From Asaia bogorensis (GTDB taxonomy: Bacteria > Pseudomonadota > Alphaproteobacteria > Acetobacterales > Acetobacteraceae), in assembly GCA_945897825.1 (NCBI GenBank), contig CAMDGX010000045.1, positions 1-36,359 of the forward strand: a stretch of DNA of 36,359 nt. The letters are read 5' to 3'. The position numbers were made by a program, and so were the translations under genes. The notes under the pieces were generated by a model. That model made no database searches, had not been told where the DNA came from, and worked only from the letters and a program-made list of their open reading frames with translations. Below are positions 16,703-23,649 of the stretch, piece by piece. How positions within the stretch are numbered: the stretch's first letter is position 1; every line of letters starts with the position of its first letter.

Positions 16703-16842
16703 GCAAGAAAGATGTGCTTTTTTGAAAAAAAGAACCAAAAAACTTTCTATCCATTTGCACCGCGTTTGAACGGGCCTCCGGGCGCAAATGGATAAAAAGT
16801 CTTTTTTGCTTCTTTTTTCTTCAGAAAAAAGAAGAGTCTTGC
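16703..16842. repeat. AT-rich cloverleaf element, copy 1
   Basis: These 140 bases exactly fill the gap between two convergent stop codons. Stem P1 pairs 16703-16708 with 16837-16842 (GCAAGA/TCTTGC). P2 is a hairpin at 16714-16735 (GTGCTTTTTT, GA, then AAAAAAGAAC; one mismatch). P3 is a long imperfect stem, 16736-16758 with 16784-16808, around a variable GC-rich apex. P4 is a perfect 12-base hairpin with a TC loop at 16809-16834. P2, P3 and P4 are contiguous. P1 can extend by three pairs (one G-T wobble) into both stop codons. It is far more AT-rich than its surroundings. A second copy lies at 22754-22883. It may act as a terminator or mRNA 3' structure, or be a non-autonomous mobile repeat. 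Confidence 0.8.
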
Positions 16843-17643
16843 TTAGGGCCGCGTCGCCGTCAGCCCCCCATCGACGACAATCTCGGTCGCAGTGATGTGC
16901 TTGGCCTCGTCGCTCGCCAGGAACAGCACCGCGTGCGCCACGTCCCATCCGTCGCCCATCTGGCCAATCGGCACGCGGGCGTTGCGCTCGGCGATCAGCT
17001 TTTCGGCATCGTTGCCGCCGATCTGCCGGGCGAGGCGCTCGCTGACCAGCGGCGTGTTCATCAGGCCGGGGACCACCGTATTGCAGCGGATGCCCTTGCG
17101 GGCATTGTCGATGGCGATGGCCTTGCTCATGCGGATCACGCCGGCCTTGCTGGCCGCGTAGGCGATGTATTGCCGGCCCGGCTGGTCGCGCACGCCGGCG
17201 ACCGAGGCGATGTTGACGATCACGCCTTTCGCCTGCGCCTGCATGATCGGCAGGACATGCTTGGCGGTGAGGAACACCGATTTCAGGTTGAGGTCCATCT
17301 GCGCGTGCCAAACCTCCTCCATCATCGACACCGGGTCGCCGGGTGCGCTGCCGCCGACATTGTTCACCAGGATGTCGATGCGGCCGTGGCGGGCCATGCA
17401 GATGTCGACGGCGGCCTTGATGTCCTCGCTGTCGGTCATGTCGCAGCGCACCGCGTGTGCCTGGTGGCCTTCGCCGCGGATGGTGGCGACAGTGGCTTCG
17501 GCGGCGGCGAGGTTGATGTCGGTGCCGAACACCGTGGCACCCTGGCGCGCCATGACCACGGCGGTGGCGCGGCCATTGCCCCAGCCCTCGCCGACCGAGC
17601 CGATGCCGGAGATGAAGGCGATCTTGCCGTCGAGGCGCAGCAT
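16843..17643 (-). CDS. SDR-family NAD(P)-dependent oxidoreductase
   Basis: 266 residues from ATG 17643, with GGGAG about eight bases upstream. The cofactor loop is longer than usual: SGIGSVGEGWGNGRAT (12-27) instead of a compact TGxxxGIG. Asp42 after strand 2 suggests NAD preference. NNVGG (94-98), Ser147 in NIASVAG and Tyr162-x3-Lys166 in AYAASKAG are the active site. The tail has VVPGLMNTPL and the closing ATEIVVDGGLTA. Substrate unknown. It follows trmJ on the same strand with a 14-base gap, so it is likely co-transcribed with it. Its TAA stop abuts the structured AT-rich element. Confidence 0.9.
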   Translation of the reverse strand: MLRLDGKIAFISGIGSVGEGWGNGRATAVVMARQGATVFGTDINLAAAEATVATIRGEGHQAHAVRCDMTDSEDIKAAVDICMARHGRIDILVNNVGGSAPGDPVSMMEEVWHAQMDLNLKSVFLTAKHVLPIMQAQAKGVIVNIASVAGVRDQPGRQYIAYAASKAGVIRMSKAIAIDNARKGIRCNTVVPGLMNTPLVSERLARQIGGNDAEKLIAERNARVPIGQMGDGWDVAHAVLFLASDEAKHITATEIVVDGGLTATRP

Positions 17644-17657
17644 GGCGGTTCTCCCGT

Positions 17658-18446
17658 TCAGTCTTTTTCCAGTCTGCCGCGCAGGCGGCGGCCGAGGGCG
17701 AGCTCGGTGACGATGCCGTGCAGCGTCCGCAGTTCCTGCTGGGTCACTTCGCCGCGCTGGAAGAAGTGCCGGATGTTGCGGACCATGCCGGGGCGCTTCT
17801 GTTCGTTCTTGAGGAAGCCGCTGGCGTCGAGCTGGTCGACAAGGTGGACGAGGAAGTTCTCCAGCTCCGCCTTGTTGGCGATCCCGGTCTCGTTGGTCAT
17901 GAGCGTGCGCGGCATGGTCTCGTCCGCCGCCGTCCACCACTCGTAGGCCATCACCATGACGGCCTGGGCGAGGTTGAGGCTCATGAAGCCGGGGTTGAGC
18001 GGGTAGCGGATCAGCGCGTCGCAGCAGGCCATGTCGTCGTTGTCCAGGCCCGCGCGCTCGGGACCGAACAGCAGGCCGGTGAGCAGGCCGCGCGCGGCGA
18101 TGCTGCGCAATTCGGTGGCCGCACCCCGTGCGGTGAGCACCGGCTTGATGATGTGGCGCGGGCGCGGGCAGGTGGCGAACACGTGGTGCAGGTCGGCGAC
18201 GGCCTCGGCCACGGTGTCGTGCAGGGTCAACTCGTCGAGGATGCGGTCGGCCCCCGAGGCGTTGCGCCACGCCGCCGGCTGCGGCCAGCCGTCGCGCGGG
18301 GCGACGAGGCGCAGGTGGAACAGGCCGCCATTGCCCATCGCGCGGGCCACGGCGCCGATGTTGTCGGCCAGTTGCGGGCGGACCAGAATGACGACCGGAG
18401 CGTTGTCGATCGGCTCAAGGTCGGCGCCGCCGTCGCGGCCGGTCAT
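17658..18446 (-). CDS. trmJ: tRNA (cytidine/uridine-32-2'-O)-methyltransferase TrmJ-like
   Basis: 262 residues from ATG 18446; no strong Shine-Dalgarno precedes it. It is a SPOUT (SpoU/TrmH) methyltransferase: motif 1 VRPQLADNIGAVARAMGN (22-39), motif 2 GLLFGPERAGLDNDDM and motif 3 LNPGFMSLNLAQAVM, which form the trefoil knot that binds S-adenosylmethionine. A C-terminal helical extension (about 80 residues, with LENFLVHLVDQLDASGFLK) is typical of TrmJ, which 2'-O-methylates position 32 of several tRNAs. It sits between cysS and an SDR gene, all leftward. The gap to cysS is 37 bases and is mostly taken by the solitary AT-rich hairpin. Confidence 0.88.
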   Translation of the reverse strand: MTGRDGGADLEPIDNAPVVILVRPQLADNIGAVARAMGNGGLFHLRLVAPRDGWPQPAAWRNASGADRILDELTLHDTVAEAVADLHHVFATCPRPRHIIKPVLTARGAATELRSIAARGLLTGLLFGPERAGLDNDDMACCDALIRYPLNPGFMSLNLAQAVMVMAYEWWTAADETMPRTLMTNETGIANKAELENFLVHLVDQLDASGFLKNEQKRPGMVRNIRHFFQRGEVTQQELRTLHGIVTELALGRRLRGRLEKD

Positions 18447-18456
18447 AGGAAGGATT

Positions 18457-18480
18457 CTTCTTTTTGTGAACAAAAAGAAG
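18457..18480. repeat. Solitary AT-rich hairpin related to stem P4 of the cloverleaf element
   Basis: CTTCTTTTTGT-GA-ACAAAAAGAAG is a perfect inverted repeat with 11-base arms. It begins three bases after the cysS stop (leftward). The outer nine pairs are identical to P4 of copy 2 at 22852-22875; the inner pair is G-C instead of C-G, so pairing is kept by a double change. It probably ends or stabilises the cysS transcript. Confidence 0.7.
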
Positions 18481-18483
18481 CGC

Positions 18484-19836
18484 TTACTTCCTTCGCCATA
18501 TCGTCCCCTGCGGCCCGTCCTCCAGGCTGATGCCCTGGGCTTCAAGGTCTTTCCTGATGGCGTCGGCCCTCGCGAAGTCCTTTGCCTTGCGCGCGGCGAT
18601 GCGTTCGGCGATGGCGGCGTCGATCGCCGAGGTGTCGCCGTCGCCGTGGAACCAGTTCTCCACCTGGAGCAGGCCGAGCAGATGGGCGGCCGCCCGCAGG
18701 CCGGCGCCGGCCTCGGTGTCACCGGCCATGGCGCGGTCGGCCAGGGCGTGCATCTCGGCGATCGCCTGCGGCGTGTTCAGGTCGTCGCAGAGCGCGGCCA
18801 TGACCGGCTCGGGAATATCGGCCGCGGCCTCGCCGGGCACGCGTTCCAGGGCGCGATACCAGCGGTCGAGCTGCGTTTTGCATTCGGCCAGCAGCTCCTC
18901 CGAATACTCGATCGGCGCGCGGTAGTGGCCGCCGATCAGCAGCAGGCGGATCACCTCGCCCGGCCAGCGCTGGAGCACCTGGTGCACGGTGAAGAAGTTG
19001 CGCAGCGACTTGCTCATCTTCACGCCGCCGATGCGCAACATGCCGTTGTGCATCCACAGCCGGGCGAAGCGGCTGCCGGGGAAGGCGCACAGCGACTGCG
19101 CGTATTCGTTCTCGTGGTGCGGGAAGATCAGGTCGTTGCCGCCGCCATGGATGTCGAAGCTTTCGCCCAGGTGCTTCCAGGACATCGCGGAGCACTCGAT
19201 GTGCCAGCCCGGCCGGCCGCGCCCCCAGGGCGAATCCCAGGCCGGCACGCCCGGGGGAGAGGGCTTCCACAGCACGAAATCGCCGGGGTCGCGCTTGTAG
19301 GGGGCGACGTCGATGCGCGCGCCGGCGATCAGCTCGTCGCGCGAGCGGCCGGACAGCTTGCCGTAATCGGCGAAGCTGGGCACGGCGAACAGCACATGGC
19401 CGTCGGCGGCATAGGCGTGGCCGCTGGCGATCAGCGCCTCGATGATGCGGATCATCTCGGCGATGTGCTCGGTCGCGCGCGGCTCGATGTCCGGCGGCAG
19501 CGCGCCGAGGGCGGCCATGTCGGCGTGGTATTCCGCGGTGGTGCGGGCAGTGATCTCGGCGATCGGCACGCCGGATTCGGCGGCGCGCGCGTTGATCTTG
19601 TCGTCCACGTCCGTGATGTTCCGCACGTAGGTCACGCGCGGATACAGCCGGCGCAGCAGGCGGACCAGCACGTCATACACCACGACCGGGCGGGCATTGC
19701 CGACATGGGGCCGGTCATACACGGTGGGTCCACAGACATAGAGCCGCACATGGCCGGGATCGATCGGCGCGAAGGTCTCGCGCACGCGGGTCAGGCTGTT
19801 GTGCAGGCGCAGTTCGGGCATGGGACCGTTTTTCAC
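18484..19836 (-). CDS. cysS: Cysteinyl-tRNA synthetase
   Basis: 450 residues from GTG 19836, or 445 from ATG 19821; neither has a strong ribosome binding site. It is a class I synthetase that activates cysteine and charges tRNA-Cys in the cytoplasm. From the GTG start the motifs are: [13 protein letters not shown] (35-47) including the HIGH-type HVGN; zinc ligands Cys35, Cys215, His240 and Glu244 (in PHHENE); and KMSKS at 273-277. The anticodon region ends in the usual [18 protein letters not shown] and GTIWRR. Length is standard. A small hairpin (19840-19858) lies just before the GTG. The gene is followed by trmJ and an SDR gene on the same strand. Confidence 0.95.
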   Translation of the reverse strand: MKNGPMPELRLHNSLTRVRETFAPIDPGHVRLYVCGPTVYDRPHVGNARPVVVYDVLVRLLRRLYPRVTYVRNITDVDDKINARAAESGVPIAEITARTTAEYHADMAALGALPPDIEPRATEHIAEMIRIIEALIASGHAYAADGHVLFAVPSFADYGKLSGRSRDELIAGARIDVAPYKRDPGDFVLWKPSPPGVPAWDSPWGRGRPGWHIECSAMSWKHLGESFDIHGGGNDLIFPHHENEYAQSLCAFPGSRFARLWMHNGMLRIGGVKMSKSLRNFFTVHQVLQRWPGEVIRLLLIGGHYRAPIEYSEELLAECKTQLDRWYRALERVPGEAAADIPEPVMAALCDDLNTPQAIAEMHALADRAMAGDTEAGAGLRAAAHLLGLLQVENWFHGDGDTSAIDAAIAERIAARKAKDFARADAIRKDLEAQGISLEDGPQGTIWRRK

Positions 19837-19839
19837 CGT

Positions 19840-19858
19840 TGGGACCTGCGTTGTCCCA
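19840..19858 (-). promoter_or_regulatory. Small hairpin at the cysS start
   Basis: TGGGAC and GTCCCA form a six-base stem with a seven-base loop (CTGCGTT), ending three bases from GTG 19836. It could reduce initiation at the GTG or simply be leader structure. There is no T-box-like sequence. Confidence 0.2.
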
Positions 19859-19910
19859 CCGCTGGGGGCGGAAGATCAACGCCGTTCCCGGTATCGGTGG
19901 CATGTGGCGT

Positions 19911-19950
19911 GGCCGCCCCCCCCCTGGGCATCCCCTGGGGGAGGGCGGGC
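19911..19950 (-). terminator. Terminator-like hairpin after the RepA-like gene
   Basis: GGCCGCCCCCCCCC (19911-19924) can pair with GGGGGAGGGCGGGC (19937-19950) at 12 of 14 positions around a 12-base loop. It lies three bases past the stop of the leftward RepA-like gene and upstream of cysS. No U-run is present. Confidence 0.5.
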
Positions 19951-19953
19951 CGG

Positions 19954-21450
19954 TCAGGCGCGGTGGCGGTCCAGGCCCGGGGCGGGAACCTTGCGAACGC
20001 GGGAGATGATCTCGTCGAACCCGTCGATCTCGCTGTCCCAGAAGGCATCGATCAGGTCGCGGTTGGCCGCCGCCCAGCTCGAGACGCGCTCGAAGTCACG
20101 GGCATGCAGGCCGCCGGCGACCTGCAGCACGATCGGCTCCAGGGTCAGGACGGTGACCAGGTTGGGATCGTAGCGGCTGCCGGGCGTGACCTCGATCAGC
20201 ACGTTGTCGCGGCCGTTGGAGCGCTGCAGCCAGACCACCTGCTGCAGCCCGGTGATGTGCGAGCGCAGGCTGATGGTCTGGCGCATCGGCTGGCCGGGCT
20301 GGGTGTCGCGCTGGTCGTCGCGCGGGAATTCCTGGCGCGGCGGCTCGGTCCGGGCAAATTCGGCGCGGGCAGGTTCGGCGCGAGGCTCATCGGCGCGCGG
20401 ACGTTCCTGGGGCGCGCGCTCCTGGGCCGGCCGCTCTTGGGCCGGCCGTTCCTGCGCCGGACGATCCTGCGGCGGACGATCCTGCGGCGGGCGATCCTGG
20501 CGCGGCTGGTCGCGCGGGCCGCGGTCGCGGGGCACGAACTCGCGGACCGGAGGATTCGGCGGTGGCACGGGCGGCGGCGGCTCCGCGACGCGGGGCGCGG
20601 GCGGCTCGACCGGTGCCACGGCAACAGGCGTGGGAGCAGGCGCGACAGGCTCGGCCGTGGCCGGCTCGGTGCGCGCGGAAAAGCCGACACCGATCGCGTC
20701 GTCATCGGCGTCGAGCCCCGGCAGGGCGGCACGCAGCTGGACCAGGGCGGCGGAGAACGCGGCCTGGAACGCCTCGGCGTCCTGGCCCTCGGTGCCAAAC
20801 CGCGACTGCAACTCGGGCCAGGATTCAGCGAGCACGGCGTCGGACTGCTCGGGCCGGGTGGCGGCGAGCCAGGCGTAGATGTCCAGCGCCAGGGCGGACT
20901 CCTGCAGGCGCGCGACGGCCTCGCGGTCCAGCGCCACCTTGTCGCGGGCGAGGTTGTCCAGGAAGCGGGCGTTGATTCGGATGGCCGGGCGCCAGTCGGC
21001 GGCAACGGCGCGCGGGCGGCCGCGGGCGTCGAGCACGGACAGGCCGGGCCCGCCCTCGGTGGCGACCATGATGCGGCTGGCCAGCAGGGCCGCCACCTGG
21101 ATCTCCAGCGCCGGGACGGCGGCCGCCGGAAGCGGCGGGTTCATCGCGGCGGCGAGCGCGGCGGGGCTGTCGCCCAGGGCGACCTGGGTCTGGCCGGCCC
21201 GCAGCGCCGAGTCGCACAGATGCATCAGCAGGCGGCGCAGCAGCGGGCCGCCGGGCAGCCGGTCGCGTTCGCTGCCGGGCTCGATCGACACCGAGGTGCC
21301 GGCCAGCTCGCATTGCCAGGGGCCGGTGCCGCCGGGTTCGGGGGGCAGGGAAAAACGGCAGAAGCCCGGGTGGAACCAGAGGATGTCGGCGTCGGTCGGC
21401 GGCTCGGCGCCTTCGGCGACGCGTGCGCGCAATTCAGGGAGAATGGTCAT
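19954..21450 (-). CDS. RepA_C-like plasmid replication-initiator homologue with C-terminal extension
   Basis: 498 residues from ATG 21450. Residues 30-260 follow the layout of plasmid RepA_C proteins (PF04796 style): SIEPGS, LPGGPLLRRLLMHL (65-78), LGDSPAALAAAM (92-103), INARFLDNLARDKVALD (159-175), SALALDIYAWLA (185-196) and SWPELQSRFG (210-219). That family binds iteron DNA to start plasmid replication. Residues 265-385 are a Pro/Arg/Gln/Glu linker with pentapeptide repeats of the RPAQE type. Residues 390-490 form a separate unrecognised domain with VVWLQRSNGRDNVLIEVTPG and a helix SSWAAANRDLIDAFWDSEI. The gene stands alone among housekeeping genes with no partition or mobilisation genes, so it may be a domesticated initiator. 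Family assignment is by motif memory. Confidence 0.65.
   Translation of the reverse strand: MTILPELRARVAEGAEPPTDADILWFHPGFCRFSLPPEPGGTGPWQCELAGTSVSIEPGSERDRLPGGPLLRRLLMHLCDSALRAGQTQVALGDSPAALAAAMNPPLPAAAVPALEIQVAALLASRIMVATEGGPGLSVLDARGRPRAVAADWRPAIRINARFLDNLARDKVALDREAVARLQESALALDIYAWLAATRPEQSDAVLAESWPELQSRFGTEGQDAEAFQAAFSAALVQLRAALPGLDADDDAIGVGFSARTEPATAEPVAPAPTPVAVAPVEPPAPRVAEPPPPVPPPNPPVREFVPRDRGPRDQPRQDRPPQDRPPQDRPAQERPAQERPAQERAPQERPRADEPRAEPARAEFARTEPPRQEFPRDDQRDTQPGQPMRQTISLRSHITGLQQVVWLQRSNGRDNVLIEVTPGSRYDPNLVTVLTLEPIVLQVAGGLHARDFERVSSWAAANRDLIDAFWDSEIDGFDEIISRVRKVPAPGLDRHRA
20403..20507 (-). repeat. Seven tandem 15-base repeats within the RepA-like gene
   Basis: Seven units of 15 bases (GATCCTGCGGCGGAC and variants, plus strand) encode successive RPPQD / RPAQE / RAPQE pentapeptides near residues 315-350. 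Units differ at a few positions. The array forms a charged, proline-rich flexible linker and is a likely site of length variation. Confidence 0.8.
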
Positions 21451-21566
21451 GCTCCAGCAGGTAAGGAGACGAAAATCAGGGATGCCCGGGGAGGCGGGAT
21501 GGAATCCTGCACCTGGGGCGGATGGAACCCGCGATAGGCGCATTCCGGCGCGGGATCAAGGCGCTA

Positions 21567-22745
21567 TCACGCCGGGCGGCGGAATGCCAGCAATGGCAGC
21601 GAAGCGGCGATGGTGACGACGGCCGCGATGGCCAGGACGCGCAGGGTCGCATCGGCGCCCAGGTGCTCGATCAGCAGCGCGCCGAGCGACGGGGAGGCCG
21701 CCTGGGCCAGCAGCGCCGGCATGGCGAGCCGGCCCATCAGGGTCGGATAGCCCTCGCGGCCGAACATCGCCAGCGGCAGCGTGCCGCGCGCGATGGAGCG
21801 GATTCCGGACCCGCAGCCGTAGAAAATCAGGCCGATGGCGGCGAGCGACGGGTCGCCGAACATCAGGCCGAGCCCCCCCGCCGCGAACACATTCGAGGCC
21901 ACCAGCGTCCAGACCGGGTGGAAGCGCCGCCCGATCAACGCCTCGATGACGCGCGCGCCGACCTGCGCGGGGCCGATCAGCGTGCCGAGCAGCACGGCAA
22001 CGGCCACCTCCAGCCCGCGCGCCTGGAGCAGGGTCAGGACATGGACCGAGACGATGGTCATCAGGATCGACGCGCCGGTGAAGTTGATCGCCACCAGCCA
22101 GAAGCCAACCCTCTGGCGCGGCGTGACGGCAACGGCGCCGGCCGGGGCGCTGCCCTTGGCCGGCGGCGGCGATTCGGTCTCGCGCGGCAGGAAAAAGGCA
22201 TACAACGGCAGCATGACGCCGAGCGCGATGCCGGCATAGGCCAGGCAGGCGCCCCGCCAGCCAACCTGGTCGACCAGCAGCGCGGACAGCGGCCAGCAGA
22301 CCGTGCTGGCGAAGCCGCCGTAGAGCGTCAGCAGGGTGATGGCGGAGCGGGCGTTCTCGCCATAGATGCGCCCCAGCGTGGCAAACGCCGGGTCGTAGAG
22401 GCCCGCCCCCATGGCGACCCCCAGGATGCACCAGCCGGCGACATAGACAGGGATGCTGGGCGCTGCGGCCAGGACCAGCAACCCCGCGGCCAGCAGCAGG
22501 GCGCTGGCGATCAGGACAGGGCGCCCGCCGAACCGGTCGATCAGGCGCCCAACCCGCGGCGAAACCACGCCCGAGACGAGGAACCCGATCGACAGGCCGC
22601 CCACAACCCAGGTCAGCCCCCAGCCGGTCGCATCGTCGATCGGCTTCGCCAGCACGGCGATGAGGTAGTAGCTCATGCCCCAGGCAAGGATCTGGGCCGT
22701 GCCGAGGGCACCGACGACGAGCCAGCGCGGGCGGGCCTGTGTCAC
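21567..22745 (-). CDS. MFS transporter
   Basis: 392 residues from GTG 22745. The first helix (WLVVGALGTAQILAWGMSYYLI) begins seven residues in, so the start cannot be much later; there is no Shine-Dalgarno, because the leader is made of the AT-rich element. Twelve helices are visible in two halves. The loop between helices 2 and 3 carries the MFS signature RVGRLIDRFGGRPV; the central loop (about 185-205) is polar with PPPAKGS. Style is that of the monocarboxylate/oxalate-formate group of MFS, but the substrate is not readable. It may export or import a small organic acid. Expression could depend on the structured element directly upstream (22754-22883). Confidence 0.85.
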   Translation of the reverse strand: MTQARPRWLVVGALGTAQILAWGMSYYLIAVLAKPIDDATGWGLTWVVGGLSIGFLVSGVVSPRVGRLIDRFGGRPVLIASALLLAAGLLVLAAAPSIPVYVAGWCILGVAMGAGLYDPAFATLGRIYGENARSAITLLTLYGGFASTVCWPLSALLVDQVGWRGACLAYAGIALGVMLPLYAFFLPRETESPPPAKGSAPAGAVAVTPRQRVGFWLVAINFTGASILMTIVSVHVLTLLQARGLEVAVAVLLGTLIGPAQVGARVIEALIGRRFHPVWTLVASNVFAAGGLGLMFGDPSLAAIGLIFYGCGSGIRSIARGTLPLAMFGREGYPTLMGRLAMPALLAQAASPSLGALLIEHLGADATLRVLAIAAVVTIAASLPLLAFRRPA

Positions 22746-22753
22746 GGAAATTC

Positions 22754-22883
22754 GGAAGAAAAAATGTTCTTTTTTGAAAAAAAGAACCAAAAAACCTTTC
22801 TCCCCTTTGTGCCGATGGATGGCCGGCAGCAAATGGAAAAAAGTCTTTTTGCTTCTTTTTCTTCAGAAAAAGAAGAGTCTTCC
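22754..22883. repeat. AT-rich cloverleaf element, copy 2
   Basis: 130 bases with the same layout and orientation as the copy at 16703-16842. P1 pairs 22754-22759 with 22878-22883 (GGAAGA/TCTTCC). P2 is a perfect ten-base hairpin with a GA loop at 22766-22787. P3 spans 22788-22851 with a different GC-rich apex. P4 is 22852-22875. Relative to copy 1, the second pair of P1 has changed from C-G to G-C on both sides. The right end is three bases from the GNAT stop codon; the left end is eight bases from the MFS GTG start. Confidence 0.8.
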
Positions 22884-22886
22884 TTG

Positions 22887-23591
22887 CTACAGAGCCGCAC
22901 GGATCTCGGCAAGCCCACGCCGCGCGGTGCCGTCAGGGGCGAAATTCGCCGGGTCCAGCCACGCGGCCAACGCGTCGCGGCACCTGGGCCATTCGTCGGC
23001 GGTGATGCTGTACCAGTCGGTGTCGCGCCGGCGCCCCTTCACGGTCAGGTGCATCCGATGGCAGCCCTCGTAGGTGAAGCCCAGCCGGTCCGCGGCCCGC
23101 TTGGAGGGCGCGTTGAGGCTGTTGCACTTCCAGACCAGGCGCCGGTAGCCAAGGTCGTCGGCCGAGTATTTCAGCAGGAGATACATGGCCTCGGTAGCGG
23201 CCCGCGTGCGCTGCATGGCCGGGCCGAACCAGATGTTGCCAAGCTCGATCGCCGCATTCTTCGGCTGGATCTCCATCAGCGTGAGCCAGCCGGTGACGAC
23301 GCCAGTCGCAACCGGGCGAACGGCCCAGGCAATGGGGTCGTGCGTGGTGGAGAAATCCGCGATGAACCGGGCCAGCGCGTCCTGGCTGGCAAACGGGCCA
23401 TAGCCCATGTAGGCCCAGGAATTGTCGCCGTCGGCACTTCCGGCCTGCACCGCGGCCCAGAGTTCCGGCGCGTGGCGAGGATGCAGCGGCTCGAGCTCCA
23501 CATATCGGCCCTGGATGCGGCTGCGCACCGGGAGCGGACGGGGGGTGGTGTCGACTTCGGGGCCGATGGGGGGCGTGTTCATGGTCGCCAT
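22887..23591 (-). CDS. RimJ/RimL-type GNAT N-acetyltransferase
   Basis: 234 residues from ATG 23591; ATG 23582 is three codons later and equally possible, and neither has a clear ribosome binding site. The GNAT fold is recognisable by YVELEPLHPRHAPELW early, then AIELGNIWFGPAMQRTRAATEAMYLLL, where strand 4 leads into the acetyl-CoA loop, and the RimJ-like KCNSLNAPSKRAADRLGFTYEG. It would transfer an acetyl group to an amine; targets in this subgroup include ribosomal proteins and small molecules, and the actual one here is unknown. It is the last gene of the leftward run from the corC block, 58 bases from the STT3-like gene. Its TAG stop is three bases from the AT-rich element. Confidence 0.85.
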   Translation of the reverse strand: MATMNTPPIGPEVDTTPRPLPVRSRIQGRYVELEPLHPRHAPELWAAVQAGSADGDNSWAYMGYGPFASQDALARFIADFSTTHDPIAWAVRPVATGVVTGWLTLMEIQPKNAAIELGNIWFGPAMQRTRAATEAMYLLLKYSADDLGYRRLVWKCNSLNAPSKRAADRLGFTYEGCHRMHLTVKGRRRDTDWYSITADEWPRCRDALAAWLDPANFAPDGTARRGLAEIRAAL

Positions 23592-23649
23592 CGTGCCGCA
23601 TTGCGCGGCGCGTGCAATGGTCCAATGCGCCCGGCAGGCCACGGTCCGT

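Noticed and set aside
16703-16842. Peptides of the type FLVLFFKK read through the AT-rich element
   Set aside because: Phe/Lys-rich peptides result from the A/T runs of the structured repeat; there is no start signal or conserved protein.
19840-19858. T-box or attenuator controlling cysS
   Set aside because: Only a six-base hairpin is seen, with no T-box sequence or specifier-loop structure and too little leader.
18031-21537. Very long plus-strand open frame (over 1100 codons)
   Set aside because: It runs antisense through trmJ, cysS and the RepA-like gene, whose motifs are clear; its own sequence is low-complexity Arg/Gly/Ala without domains, as expected from GC-rich antisense frames.
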